A stretch of 59,431 nt of DNA, taken from positions 1 to 59,431 of the forward strand of contig JAISLH010000019.1 of the NCBI GenBank assembly GCA_031260565.1, read 5' to 3'. The DNA comes from Bacteroidales bacterium. GTDB taxonomy: Bacteria; Bacteroidota; Bacteroidia; Bacteroidales; P3. The notes under the pieces are model-generated. The model saw only the letters and a list, made by a program, of their open reading frames with translations. It ran no database searches and had not been told where the DNA came from. Shown piece by piece: positions 34,398 to 42,944 of this stretch (its first letter is position 1; each line of letters opens with the position of its first letter). A program made the translations under genes and the position numbers.

Positions 34398-36461
34398 CTA
34401 TTTTTCTACCCGTATTCTCGCATCTACCGCAACCACTGCCGCAGGTGAGCCAAGCAAAGGGTTTAAGTCCATTTCCGCTATCTCAGGAGCTGCCTGCACA
34501 AGAGCCGAAACTCGTGCTATCTGGTCGGCATAAATATCTTCATTAACGCCTTCCTGCCCACGCACACCCTGCAACATTTTATAGCCTTTGAGCCTTTTTA
34601 TCATTGACTTTGCTTCCTTTATTCCTATCGGAGCCAAGCCTGCCTGTACGTCTTTTAGCACCTCTATAAAAATACCTCCCAAGCCGCAAAGAACTTGATG
34701 CCCAAAAAGCGGCTCTCGCATTGCTCCTATAAAGATTTCCGTGCCGAATAACATAGGATAACATTGCACGGCGTAAGTTTCAGGTATCTTTATCAATCTT
34801 TCGAATTCCTTCCTGACAGCTGCCTCGTCCTTTACATTGAGCGACACTCCCCCTACATCAGACTTATGAACAGGACCTACAACCTTCATAACCTGCGGAT
34901 AACCGACACGATTAGCAAACTTCACAGCCATTTCTACGTCATCAGTTGAACAGTCTTCGGCATGATTTATGCCGGCGGCGTCCAACAATTTGTTCAGAAC
35001 CTTGACATCAAGGTATCCGTTGTCGCAACTTTCTATGATTTCTCTTACTTTTTTAACGTCAATCCTTACCTCATCTTCAGCCACAGCAGGGGCGGGAGTA
35101 TCAACTATCCTTGCCACAGCGTTACCGAAGACGGTCTCATCCGGGAAGTAAGTATTGCCCATTTCAACAAATTCTTTGACCTCTTCGCCTGCCACCATAG
35201 TAGAAGGTAAGATGGGGAAGATAGGTTTTTTGCTTGTTTTTATCTTCTGGTTTAGCACTCGGTAGGCTTCGTAGATTGGCATCAGACCGGGTGTTCCAAA
35301 GATAACGCACATTGCATCAATATTAGTAAAGTCTTCATTGCAGGCATCTATGATTTGACTTAATTGTTCTGGCGTACCTGTCGCTAAGAAGTCAATAGGA
35401 TTTGCAACTGATGAGCCACCAAATAGTTTTTCAAGTAGCTTGTTTGCCTTTTCTCCTTCTATATGAGGAATGTTGAGACCTGCTTTTGACAAGGCATCGG
35501 TCAGCATTACGGCAGGACCTCCAGCGTGAGTTATGATTGCCATATTCTCTCCTTCAAAGCGCGGGTAGGTAAAAATTGATGCGACCGTGCAAAGTTCTTC
35601 TCTGCCGTAGCAACGTACTATCCCAGCCTTACGGAACAAAGCATCAACAGCTACGTCAGAAGAAGCCAAAGCTCCCGTATGTGATGACGCAGCCCGAGAC
35701 CCGGCTTCGCTACCTCCGGACTTAATGGCTGCTATCTTGCAACCTTTGTTTATCAACGACTGAGAATGTTTTAATAACTTGGCAGGGTTCTTTATGTTTT
35801 CTATATACATTATTATCACTTTTGAGGACGTTGATTTATCAAAAGCCTCATCGTGATATTCCAATATGTCTTCTATTCCTAATTGAGCCGAGTTCCCGAC
35901 AGCCCAGCAGTGGTTGAAATGAAGCCCTTGTTGCATACCAATATCCATAATGAAGCAGCCTGTTGCTCCGGATCCAGTAATGAAATCAACTCCTTTGGGC
36001 GAGGATTTGGGGAAAGGTTTTGAGAATATTGCGTGATGATAGGGTGTAAAGATACCAGTGCAGTTAGGTCCAATCAAACAACCTCCGAACTTCTCTATCT
36101 GTTTCACCAATCTTTGTTCTAATTCCTTGCCTTCTTTGCTCTCTTCTCCGAAACCTGCCGAGATGATAATAAAAGCCTTTGTGCCTTTTTGTTCCGTTAG
36201 AACCCTGACGGTGTCTTCTGTAAATTTGGCAGCAATAGCCAGCACTGCTAAATCAACTTGCGGCAAATCGGCAGCATTCTTGCAGCATTTTATCCCTTGA
36301 ATTTCATCTTCCTTAGGATTGACAACGAAGATTTCGCCCTTGAAATCCCCTTCAATAATGTTTCTCAACACTGCTCCTCCCGGCTTAGTTGTATCATTAC
36401 TTGCCCCTATGACGGCTATTGTTTTAGGATTTACTAATTGTTTTGTTACTTTTGTACTCAT
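34398..36461 (-). CDS. Acetate--CoA ligase (ADP-forming), fused alpha-beta subunits
   Basis: 687 residues: N-terminal CoA-binding and ligase-CoA domains (alpha subunit, to about residue 460) followed by an ATP-grasp beta part (from about 475). Visible: PKTIAVIGASND at 12-23, GPNCTG at 131-136 and the phospho-histidine His261 in SSHTGALASSD. It converts acyl-CoA, ADP and phosphate to the acid and ATP, giving substrate-level ATP during fermentation or amino-acid breakdown. It has its own promoter at 36528 and two tandem terminators, so it is a single-gene unit. The substrate (acetyl-CoA or branched acyl-CoA) is not readable. Confidence 0.9.
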   Translation of the reverse strand: MSTKVTKQLVNPKTIAVIGASNDTTKPGGAVLRNIIEGDFKGEIFVVNPKEDEIQGIKCCKNAADLPQVDLAVLAIAAKFTEDTVRVLTEQKGTKAFIIISAGFGEESKEGKELEQRLVKQIEKFGGCLIGPNCTGIFTPYHHAIFSKPFPKSSPKGVDFITGSGATGCFIMDIGMQQGLHFNHCWAVGNSAQLGIEDILEYHDEAFDKSTSSKVIIMYIENIKNPAKLLKHSQSLINKGCKIAAIKSGGSEAGSRAASSHTGALASSDVAVDALFRKAGIVRCYGREELCTVASIFTYPRFEGENMAIITHAGGPAVMLTDALSKAGLNIPHIEGEKANKLLEKLFGGSSVANPIDFLATGTPEQLSQIIDACNEDFTNIDAMCVIFGTPGLMPIYEAYRVLNQKIKTSKKPIFPILPSTMVAGEEVKEFVEMGNTYFPDETVFGNAVARIVDTPAPAVAEDEVRIDVKKVREIIESCDNGYLDVKVLNKLLDAAGINHAEDCSTDDVEMAVKFANRVGYPQVMKVVGPVHKSDVGGVSLNVKDEAAVRKEFERLIKIPETYAVQCYPMLFGTEIFIGAMREPLFGHQVLCGLGGIFIEVLKDVQAGLAPIGIKEAKSMIKRLKGYKMLQGVRGQEGVNEDIYADQIARVSALVQAAPEIAEMDLNPLLGSPAAVVAVDARIRVEK

Positions 36462-36527
36462 TGTATCGTTATTTTATTTTGCTTAGTATTTGATTATATT
36501 CAATGTTTATATAGATTTTTTACTTTG

Positions 36528-36559
36528 CAAAAGTACGAATATTATTTGAATGCGACAAA
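36528..36559 (-). promoter_or_regulatory. Promoter of the ADP-forming acetate-CoA ligase
   Basis: On the minus strand TTTG (36559-36556), 20-nt spacer, TACTTTTG (36535-36528). A classic Bacteroidetes -33/-7 pair; the leader is about 60 nt. Confidence 0.8.
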
Positions 36560-36585
36560 CCACACCTTTATATTATAGATATAAT

Positions 36586-36648
36586 ACGCCGCTTTAATTT
36601 AACAAAACGCCACTTTAGAAAATTAAAGTGGCGTTTTAGTTACAATAA
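36586..36648. repeat. Intergenic 21-bp-period array F (ACGCCACTTTA core)
   Basis: Three 21-bp units start at 36586, 36607 and 36628: ACGCCGCTTTA, ACGCCACTTTA, then the inverted form GTGGCGTTTTA. Units 2 and 3 form an inverted repeat with AAACGCCACTTTA against TAAAGTGGCGTTT. It lies just upstream of the promoter at 36528 and downstream of the gene at 36703. Confidence 0.9.
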
Positions 36649-36702
36649 AACAAATGGGAAAAATGTGGTAATTGGAATATTATTTTGGCTTAACCTGTTC
36701 CC

Positions 36703-37962
36703 TTAATCAACTTCTACCTCTCCGACAGGCTTTTTAAGCATTGCATTCATAGGTTTCTTTATCACGTATGCACCACGCTTGTTTAATTTATATGTCTTCA
36801 ACCAGCCTCCCATTGCCTCAAAAGAGCCTGGGTCTGTTTGCTGAGCAGGGTAGAAGTAGTTAGAAAGTTCATCTTCCGTAACCCTTTTGCCCAAGTATAT
36901 GGTGTCCATTTGGAATGGTGTTATCTCTGTTGTCAGATAGATGTCACTGGAGTTGCTAACCTTCTCTTTTTTTGTCGGAATAGCCTTGTAGATGTAGCTT
37001 CCGTCAGCCTTAAAACTCTTTGCAAAAAACTTCATCTGTGCATTTGCCTGCTCAGGAGTAACCGCTACCTTAATCTTTATTGAAGGCTTTATTTCATCTC
37101 GTAGCTGGCAGGAAGCATAATCGGGCTTATGGTCGGTATTGACAATAATGTAGCCTGCGTTAATCAGGTATTGCTTCGCTGCAGGTATGAAGTGATAGTT
37201 CTCCATCAGTTCATTGAAGTTGAAAACCTCGCTATAAGTAATGTTGTAATTGACATCAAAAGTATCTTTGGTGTTAGTGATACTCTCCAATGCACCTTGC
37301 GGAATAGTAATCATACTATATTGACCGTTGAACGAAGTATCCTGTTGAGGGTAGTAATAGTTGTAAAAAGCACCCACGCATCCCTCCAAATCGTCTTCAA
37401 TTAAGATATATGCCTTCCCCTTTAAGGATATTCCATTGATTGATTGCTCCGCTTCAGGCTTACCGTTGAGAGTTACCCACTTGAAATCTATCGGCATCTT
37501 ATACTTAATGAAATAATCAACCTCACCGCTGCAAGATGAAATATATTTACTCGGCGTCCGCTTTATGATAAAATCCTTTACATCTTCCCTCGAAAGAAAA
37601 TAATTAAAGACCAAGACCGCCCTCTCTCTTGCCAAAGTCGTTGTCTTTTCCGTAAGAGGTTTTGCATCATCATAGCCTATAATAGTCATTTTATAAAACT
37701 TGCTGTTATTCTTAGCAAAGACCAATGAATACAAACTATCCAAAACATCAAGAGCTTCATCGTTGTAAAACGCTGTACTATCCTCAAAACAAATGAAAGC
37801 CTCAATATGGCTAACAGTAGGAGTAACGGGAGTGTCTCCTCTTCGTGGCTTGGCTTTTGCTTTTTGAGCCTTAGGAGTTATAATCATACTACAATTCTGT
37901 TGTTGAGCAAATAAACCCTCAACAAACAAGAAAGAAATTATTAAAAAGACGATATGCTTCAT
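36703..37962 (-). CDS. Secreted protein with an OmpA-like region, function unknown
   Basis: The ATG at 37962 (KHIVFLIISFLFVEGLFAQ) is preferred: the -7 box at 37988 would leave only a few nucleotides before the alternative in-frame ATG at 37974. The 419 residues start with a signal peptide ending near LFAQ. Residues about 80-140 (IIGYDDAKPLTEKTTTLARERAVLVFNYF) resemble the part of OmpA C-terminal domains where a peptidoglycan-binding R follows an x-x-L-S-x-x-R-A motif, but the match is loose. The rest is unrecognised. Probably periplasmic or outer membrane. Confidence 0.7.
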   Translation of the reverse strand: MKHIVFLIISFLFVEGLFAQQQNCSMIITPKAQKAKAKPRRGDTPVTPTVSHIEAFICFEDSTAFYNDEALDVLDSLYSLVFAKNNSKFYKMTIIGYDDAKPLTEKTTTLARERAVLVFNYFLSREDVKDFIIKRTPSKYISSCSGEVDYFIKYKMPIDFKWVTLNGKPEAEQSINGISLKGKAYILIEDDLEGCVGAFYNYYYPQQDTSFNGQYSMITIPQGALESITNTKDTFDVNYNITYSEVFNFNELMENYHFIPAAKQYLINAGYIIVNTDHKPDYASCQLRDEIKPSIKIKVAVTPEQANAQMKFFAKSFKADGSYIYKAIPTKKEKVSNSSDIYLTTEITPFQMDTIYLGKRVTEDELSNYFYPAQQTDPGSFEAMGGWLKTYKLNKRGAYVIKKPMNAMLKKPVGEVEVD

Positions 37963-37987
37963 ATATTTTACCATTAAAAAAACGCTG

Positions 37988-38021
37988 CAAAGTTACAAAA
38001 TTTCTTTTAATAACCAGCAAA
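37988..38021 (-). promoter_or_regulatory. Promoter of the secreted-protein gene
   Basis: On the minus strand TTTG (38021-38018), 22-nt spacer, TAACTTTG (37995-37988). It decides the start codon at 37962 over 37974. Confidence 0.72.
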
Positions 38022-38125
38022 GTTGAAAAACTTATTTAAGATGTTTGAAATGACGGAGGCAAACCTTCAATTGTCAAGTCGGCATCTGTCAAAAAAATGC
38101 CCTCCTAAAAGTATATGCTTTTTTC

Positions 38126-38842
38126 TTACCATTTCATCGGAACTTCCATCAACAAAATACGAGCATCATCAGACAAAGCTTTGATTGCAAGGTCTTCCAA
38201 ATCCATCAAACCAAGCCCATCACGGCTGTTAAGTTCAATTCCTCCGACCTCAAACCGACCCTGTATCACCATTGCAAAGATTCCGCTCTCCTTTTCGTGT
38301 AATTGATAATTTGTTTCAACGTCTTTGTCAAACGAACCGATGTTAAACCATACGTTTTGATGAATCCATAAGGCGTGCTCTGTCGGCTGAGGCGTTACAA
38401 TCTCATTCAAAATGTTGCGATTGTTAAGAAAATTCATTGCTTTTTGTTCATAACGAGGCTCAACATTCTTTTGATTTGGGAAGACCCAAATTTGAAAGAA
38501 ATTGACTAACTTTTCGTCATCTGCATTATGCTCACTGTGAAACACCCCTGTCCCTGCACTCATCACCTGAACTTCTCCCTGTTCTATCACACCTTTATTA
38601 CCCATAGAATCCCCATGCCTGACGCCACCCTGCAAAGGAATGGTGATAATTTCCATATTATCGTGATGATGTTCGCCAAATCCTTCACCACCCAGCACTA
38701 TGTCGTCATTTAGCACCCGCAAAGCACCGAAATGAATCCGTTCAGGGTTGTGATAATCGGCAAAACTAAACGTATGATACGTGTCAAGCCAGCCGTGATA
38801 TGCGTGTCCGCGACTTTCTGCCTTAAATAAAATACTGTTCAT
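38126..38842 (-). CDS. Pirin-family protein (bicupin)
   Basis: 238 residues, a normal pirin length. Metal-binding N-terminal cupin with GFGEHHHDNMEIITIPLQGGVRHGDSMGN; the histidines of HHHD plus the downstream H and E are the usual ligands. AGTGVFHSEHNAD and FFQIWVFPNQKN follow. Related proteins have quercetin 2,3-dioxygenase activity, but the physiological role is unclear. It begins 21 nt after the trmD stop and has no promoter of its own, so trmD and this gene form one transcript. Confidence 0.9.
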   Translation of the reverse strand: MNSILFKAESRGHAYHGWLDTYHTFSFADYHNPERIHFGALRVLNDDIVLGGEGFGEHHHDNMEIITIPLQGGVRHGDSMGNKGVIEQGEVQVMSAGTGVFHSEHNADDEKLVNFFQIWVFPNQKNVEPRYEQKAMNFLNNRNILNEIVTPQPTEHALWIHQNVWFNIGSFDKDVETNYQLHEKESGIFAMVIQGRFEVGGIELNSRDGLGLMDLEDLAIKALSDDARILLMEVPMKW

Positions 38843-38863
38843 AATATAATTTATTAAGATTGT

Positions 38864-39535
38864 TTATAACAAATTTGGTCTTCTTTCTTTTGTTCTTTCA
38901 ACCGATTGCTCCAAACGCCAATCGTCTATCAACCTCTGATTGCCTGAAAGCAAGACATCAGGCACTTTCCACCCATTATAATCCGCCGGGCGACTATAAA
39001 CAGGAGGTGATACCAAGCCATCTTGAAACGAATCACTCAAAGCCGAAGTCTCATCAGACAAAACACCCGGTAATAATCTGGCAACGCTATCGGCAATAAC
39101 TGCCGCCGCCAGCTCTCCCCCCGAAAGGACATAATCACCGATTGAAATCTCTCTTGTGATAAGGTGTTTGCGGACTCGCTCATCAACTCCCTTGTAATGC
39201 CCACAAAGTATGCAGATGTTATCCTTTAACGACAGTTCATTGCAAACGGCTTGTGATAGCTGCTCTCCGTCAGGTGCGGTGTATATAATATCGCCATAAC
39301 TACGCTTTGCCTGCAAGTCAGCCAAGCAGTTAGCTATCGGCTCAATCTGCATAACCATTCCCGCTCCGCCACCATAAGAATAATCATCAACGCTCTTATA
39401 ATTATTGGTTGAATACCCTCTCAGGTCAATGAAATTCACCGACAACAATCCCTTCTCTATTGCTCTGTGCAGAATGGACTGAGAAAAGATTTCGTCAAAC
39501 ATTGACGGGAAAAGTGTTATTATGTCTATGTGCAT
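38864..39535 (-). CDS. trmD: tRNA (guanine37-N1)-methyltransferase
   Basis: The start is ATG 39535 (HIDIITLFPSMFDEIFSQSI), not the longer frame from 39562, because the -7 box at 39560-39567 places the transcript start between them. 223 residues, family length. Visible: SYGGGAGMVMQIEPI, LCGHYKGVDERVR and YVLSGGELAAAVIADSVARLLPG, the trefoil-knot SAM site. It methylates G37 of several tRNAs and prevents frameshifting. Heads a two-gene operon with the pirin gene. Confidence 0.95.
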   Translation of the reverse strand: MHIDIITLFPSMFDEIFSQSILHRAIEKGLLSVNFIDLRGYSTNNYKSVDDYSYGGGAGMVMQIEPIANCLADLQAKRSYGDIIYTAPDGEQLSQAVCNELSLKDNICILCGHYKGVDERVRKHLITREISIGDYVLSGGELAAAVIADSVARLLPGVLSDETSALSDSFQDGLVSPPVYSRPADYNGWKVPDVLLSGNQRLIDDWRLEQSVERTKERRPNLL

Positions 39536-39559
39536 TGCCTGACTGTGTTTTTTGCGTTG

Positions 39560-39567
39560 CAAAGGTA
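39560..39567 (-). promoter_or_regulatory. -7 box of the trmD-pirin operon
   Basis: TACCTTTG followed by CAACGC on the minus strand. No convincing -33 box. It fixes trmD at 39535. Confidence 0.65.
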
Positions 39568-39604
39568 ATAAAAAATAGTTACTTAGCTCCTTGCAACGAG
39601 TTTG

Positions 39605-40408
39605 TTATTCATAATATTCTATTGTTCGTTCGACTATAGTCGTTGCTCTTGTTATTATTTTATTGTCTTTTGTTTTATCATTCCAATGCCGTTCTTTTCC
39701 AGTTTGCTTAATCCAATTTTTATTTTTATCATATTTGTACTTATATTTAGATATATAAACAAAATTGCGAAACCTTTCAATAACCTTTTCCTCAATCACA
39801 TCTCCATTCTTATTATATTTGAATGTGCTGGCACTTAAATATGTTTTATCCGAATTATCGCAAACTGTAAGCAAATGCCCTTTGCTATCGTATATGTCAG
39901 AAATATAATGCCCCGCATCTTCATTTCTCATATGTAAAGTCCTCCTTATAATGTTCCCATTATTGTCATATTCAAGAGTATCTCGCCTCACAACAAGAAC
40001 ATCATTAACATAATCATCAGTACATTGTTCTCTTAAATTGTTGCCAACATCCCTGAAAGTCCGCCTCTCAAACAATGTCCCGTCCGCAAAACATTTATGC
40101 AATTCAGTCAGGCTTCCTTTTGCGTCATAGAAATATAGTATTTTTCCACGCAAAACATTCCCTATGCTGTCATAACTTGCAATTAAGTTGCCGTTTGTGT
40201 CATAGAGTTTTGTTTTGCTATCATTCAGGTAATTGGTGCTATTTTTTTTATCTTTCTCGTCCTCTAAATAATATATGGTTTTGACACATTTGACCTTACC
40301 TTTAAGGTTTTCCGATTGCAAACTGTTCTTTAGATTGCTCTGTGCTTGGCAAAACGATGTCGCTATCAAAGATATAATTAGCAGCATTATAAATCGTTTT
40401 CTTATCAT
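39605..40408 (-). CDS. Secreted protein with YD-like repeats
   Basis: I prefer ATG 40408 (IRKRFIMLLIISLIATSFCQAQ), which gives a clean signal peptide; an upstream ATG at 40435 adds nine polar residues. The remaining 267 residues contain repeated strands such as KLYDTNGNLIASYDSIGNV, YFYDAKGSLTELHK, LEYDNNGNIIRRT, DIYDSKGHLLTV, FKYNKNGDVIEE and YKYDKNKNWIKQ. These are YD/RHS-like repeats found in exported Bacteroidetes proteins. Function unknown. Confidence 0.75.
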   Translation of the reverse strand: MIRKRFIMLLIISLIATSFCQAQSNLKNSLQSENLKGKVKCVKTIYYLEDEKDKKNSTNYLNDSKTKLYDTNGNLIASYDSIGNVLRGKILYFYDAKGSLTELHKCFADGTLFERRTFRDVGNNLREQCTDDYVNDVLVVRRDTLEYDNNGNIIRRTLHMRNEDAGHYISDIYDSKGHLLTVCDNSDKTYLSASTFKYNKNGDVIEEKVIERFRNFVYISKYKYKYDKNKNWIKQTGKERHWNDKTKDNKIITRATTIVERTIEYYE

Positions 40409-40509
40409 ATTATTTTCGTTTTTTAATTTGCTCATTCATCAAATTCAAAACGCAAAAAATGTAACTTTATTGTTGTTTGATTTTGACGAAGTTTTGCTTC
40501 ATTTTCACC

Positions 40510-40584
40510 AAACGCCGTTTTAGAAAATTAAAACGCCACTTTAGCGTCACGAAGTGGCGTTTCGTGAAATTAAAGTGGCGTTTG
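40510..40584. repeat. Intergenic 21-bp-period array G (AAACGCC / GTGGCGTTT cores)
   Basis: Units: AAACGCCGTTTTA at 40510, AAACGCCACTTTA at 40531, then the opposite orientation GTGGCGTTTC at 40554 and GTGGCGTTTG at 40575. The two halves are inverted so the array can fold into one long hairpin. Lies between the secreted YD protein gene and the gdhA terminator. Confidence 0.9.
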
Positions 40585-40599
40585 GTGATGAGCAAGCAC

Positions 40600-40630
40600 A
40601 AAAAAGCCCTCCCAAAAAAGGGAAGGCTCT
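40600..40630 (-). terminator. Terminator of gdhA
   Basis: On the minus strand AGCCTTCCC (40628-40620), a T-rich loop, GGGAGGGCT (40613-40605) and a T-run. About 30 nt after the gdhA stop. Confidence 0.8.
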
Positions 40631-40659
40631 ACTTAATATATGTGTGTAAAAGGCTAAAC

Positions 40660-41997
40660 TTAGCAAACGCCAAGTTCAATCATTGAATCAGCAACTTTTA
40701 TGAAGCCAGCAATGTTAGCACCTTTAACATAGTTGATGTATCCGTTCTTTTCCTTGCCGTATTTGATACAGTTGTCGTGAATAGAGTCCATCATACCGTG
40801 TAATCTCTTATCAACTTCTTCTTCTGTCCAAGAGATGTGTCCTGCGTTTTGGCTCATTTCCAAGCCAGATACACCAACACCGCCTGCGTTAGCAGCCTTT
40901 CCCGGAGCAAAAGCAACACTTGCTTTCTGCAATTCGTGGATAGCGTCAGCTGTACAACCCATATTTGAAACTTCACAAACTAACTTGCAACCGTTTTTGA
41001 TAAGTTGTTTAGCGTCCTTAGCGTCCAATTCGTTTTGAATAGCACAAGGCATAGCAATATCAACCTTAGCTTCCCAAGGTTTCTTGCCCTTGATGAATTT
41101 AGCAGAAGGGAATTTCTTTGCAAACGGTTCAACAACGTTGTTATTTGAGTCTCTCAACTCTAACATATAGTCAATCTTCTTTGCGTTCATTCCTTCTTCG
41201 TCATAGATGTATCCGTCAGGACCGGAAATGCAAACAACCTTAGCTCCTAATTCAGTAGCCTTCAAAGCTGCACCCCAAGCAACGTTACCAAAGCCAGACA
41301 AAGCGATTGTCATACCTTTGAGTTTCTTCTTTTGAGCTTTAAGCATATTGTCTACAAAATAAACTCCACCAAAACCTGTAGCCTCAGGGCGAAGGATAGA
41401 GCCACCCCAACCTGCACCTTTACCAGTTAAAACGCCGGTATTTTCTCTTGCAAGTTTCTTATACATACCATAAAGGAAGCCAATCTCTCTTCCGCCAACA
41501 CCTATATCTCCAGCAGGAACGTCAGTGTCAGGTCCGATGTACTTGTAAAGCTCTGTCATAAATGCTTGGCAGAAACGCATAATTTCGTTGTCTGATTTTC
41601 CCTTAGGGTCAAAGTCAGAGCCACCTTTACCACCACCCATTGGAAGAGTAGTTAAGGAGTTTTTGAAAGTTTGTTCAAAACCTAAGAACTTCAAAGTGTC
41701 CAAAGTTACAGTTGGGTGAAAACGGAGACCTCCTTTGTAAGGTCCTATTGCGTTGTTGAACTGAACTCTGTAGCCGCGATTGATGTTGATGTTACCTTTA
41801 TCATCAACCCATTCAACTTTGAATTGGAAGATACGGTCAGGTTCAACAATACGTTCTACGATTTTGTACTTATCGTACTTTTTGTTTTTTGCTACGAAGT
41901 CTTCTATAGATTCAAGGACTTCGGTTACAGCCTGCAAGAATAATTCTTGTCCAGGGTTTTTAGCCGTTACATCAGCTAAAATCTTTTTTACATCCAT
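40660..41997 (-). CDS. gdhA: NADP-type glutamate dehydrogenase
   Basis: 445 residues, the length of the hexameric bacterial class. Interconverts 2-oxoglutarate plus ammonia with glutamate. Visible: YRVQFNNAIGPYKGGLRFHP, the substrate/catalytic lysine in LPMGGGKGGSDFDPKGK, VPAGDIGVGGREIGFLYG, and the Rossmann GFGNVAWGAA. Single-gene unit with promoter at 42074 and terminator at 40600. Fits ammonia assimilation in a gut-type anaerobe. Confidence 0.96.
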   Translation of the reverse strand: MDVKKILADVTAKNPGQELFLQAVTEVLESIEDFVAKNKKYDKYKIVERIVEPDRIFQFKVEWVDDKGNININRGYRVQFNNAIGPYKGGLRFHPTVTLDTLKFLGFEQTFKNSLTTLPMGGGKGGSDFDPKGKSDNEIMRFCQAFMTELYKYIGPDTDVPAGDIGVGGREIGFLYGMYKKLARENTGVLTGKGAGWGGSILRPEATGFGGVYFVDNMLKAQKKKLKGMTIALSGFGNVAWGAALKATELGAKVVCISGPDGYIYDEEGMNAKKIDYMLELRDSNNNVVEPFAKKFPSAKFIKGKKPWEAKVDIAMPCAIQNELDAKDAKQLIKNGCKLVCEVSNMGCTADAIHELQKASVAFAPGKAANAGGVGVSGLEMSQNAGHISWTEEEVDKRLHGMMDSIHDNCIKYGKEKNGYINYVKGANIAGFIKVADSMIELGVC

Positions 41998-42041
41998 TTG
42001 TTTGTTATATTTTAAGATTTTTACTAAAAATTAAACACGTT

Positions 42042-42104
42042 CAAACGTACCAAAATACGCTTTTACGAGGCGGCAAAGTTATGAACTATTTGAAAAACTG
42101 CAAA
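42042..42104 (-). promoter_or_regulatory. Promoter region of gdhA, two possible -7 boxes
   Basis: On the minus strand TTTG (42104-42101), 19-nt spacer, TAACTTTG (42081-42074) is the best promoter. A second -7-like TACGTTTG lies at 42049-42042. The leader would be about 70 or 40 nt. Confidence 0.7.
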
Positions 42105-42403
42105 ATAATTTTGGGGAAATAATGAAGTTTTTTTTCTTTTTTTTCTTTCCACTTCATTTTGCATAGCCTCTAATCCTTACTATTTTTGTTTTTGAGAAGT
42201 ATTACCTCAGAAGCAAAAAATCTAATTTATCTTGCCGTTGAAGCCTCTTTTTTTTAGATTTTTTCTTCATTTCACCCGCAAAAAGTACTCATTTTAGCAA
42301 AAATTCACAATACCCAAAACGACCTTTTCTATGATTTTTTAGTTGCTTTTGTCTCAAAATTGCGGTCAAAAAGCAGAATAATAATTATACTTTTATTTCA
42401 CAA

Positions 42404-42428
42404 TATTTACATAAAACACTCATTAAAA
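42404..42428. repeat. Shared block, copy 2 (ATTTACATAAAACACTCATT)
   Basis: Differs from the block at 25454 at two positions over 20 bp, followed by an A-run in both. As in copy 1 it lies beyond the 21-bp array on the downstream side of the 31-codon unit. Confidence 0.6.
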
Positions 42429-42562
42429 CCAGCCATTTTTAGCATAAATTTTGTCAAAAAACAGGATAAAAACACCCTTTTTTCACTCTATTTTACTCAT
42501 TTTTCACCTCAATTTTTCCAAAAAAAAGACTGATTTTACCCAAACACAATTTCATCAGAACG

Positions 42563-42625
42563 AAACGCCGTTTCAATTTTCTAAAGTGGCGTTTCGTGAC
42601 GCTGAAACGCCACTTTAATTTTGGC
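42563..42625. repeat. Intergenic 21-bp-period array H (AAACGCC / GTGGCGTTT cores)
   Basis: Three units: AAACGCCGTTTC at 42563, GTGGCGTTTCGTGACGCTG at 42586 and AAACGCCACTTTA at 42605. The linkers AATTTTCTA and GTGACGCTGAA are identical to those of array A, 30 kb away. Ends beside the terminator of the 31-codon unit as array C does. Confidence 0.88.
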
Positions 42626-42631
42626 AAAAAG

Positions 42632-42664
42632 CAAAAAAAGAGGATAAAATATCATATTATCCCC
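42632..42664 (-). terminator. Hairpin terminator of the 31-codon unit, copy 2
   Basis: On the minus strand GGGGATAATAT, short loop, ATTTTATCCT, then a T-run of seven. The stem resembles copy 1 (GGGATAAT / ATTATCC) with G-T pairing; distance to the stop codon is again 56 nt. Confidence 0.7.
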
Positions 42665-42720
42665 ATAAAGCTATATATTGCGTTATTGCAATAAGGTTAC
42701 ATAAAATTTATACAAAAACA

Positions 42721-42816
42721 TCACGTTTTCATCTGCGAAAAGAGGTGTTTTTTAATGAAATTTTGTTGCATTAAATCTGTAAATTGTGATATTGTTTTTT
42801 GATATTGTGCTGTCAT
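42721..42816 (-). CDS. 31-residue microprotein, copy 2
   Basis: ATG 42816 to TGA 42723-42721, exactly the same length as copy 1. Residues conserved with it are M1, Q4, Y5, T8, Q11, Q17, N19, I21-K22-K23-H24, F26-S27, K30-T31; the C-terminal IKKHxFSxxKT is the strongest part. A longer frame reaching 42936 crosses the promoter and is not credible. Promoter TACCTTTG at 42840 leaves a leader of about 20 nt, compared with about 54 in copy 1. The gene lies divergently from the lipoprotein gene at 42945. Could be a peptide or a frame within a small RNA. Confidence 0.5.
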   Translation of the reverse strand: MTAQYQKTISQFTDLMQQNFIKKHLFSQMKT

Positions 42817-42839
42817 AATCTTATTTTTGTTTGAGGGTG

Positions 42840-42847
42840 CAAAGGTA
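42840..42847 (-). promoter_or_regulatory. -7 box of the 31-codon unit, copy 2
   Basis: TACCTTTG then CACCC on the minus strand, the same -7 octamer as copy 1 and with the same surrounding TTTTTTTGTACCTTTGCA. No clear -33 box. Confidence 0.65.
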
Positions 42848-42880
42848 CAAAAAAATCTTTTACGAAAATTAAGAAACAAT

Positions 42881-42911
42881 TTTGCTAATTCAAAAAACAG
42901 TTGTACTTTTG
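42881..42911 (+). promoter_or_regulatory. Promoter of the lipoprotein pair
   Basis: TTTG (42881-42884), 19-nt spacer, TACTTTTG (42904-42911). Leader of about 27 nt to the ATG at 42945. Divergent from the -7 box at 42840. Confidence 0.82.
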
Positions 42912-42944
42912 CTGCCTGAAATAAAGATAAAAACAAAAGTAAAA

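Larger units (their letters stand above)
42035..42944. other. 910-bp non-coding stretch upstream of gdhA and the lipoprotein gene
   Basis: Contains the gdhA promoter, then an extremely AT-rich part (about 42110-42400) with no recognisable element, then the shared block, array H, terminator, 31-codon unit and its promoter, then the divergent lipoprotein promoter. Confidence 0.6.
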
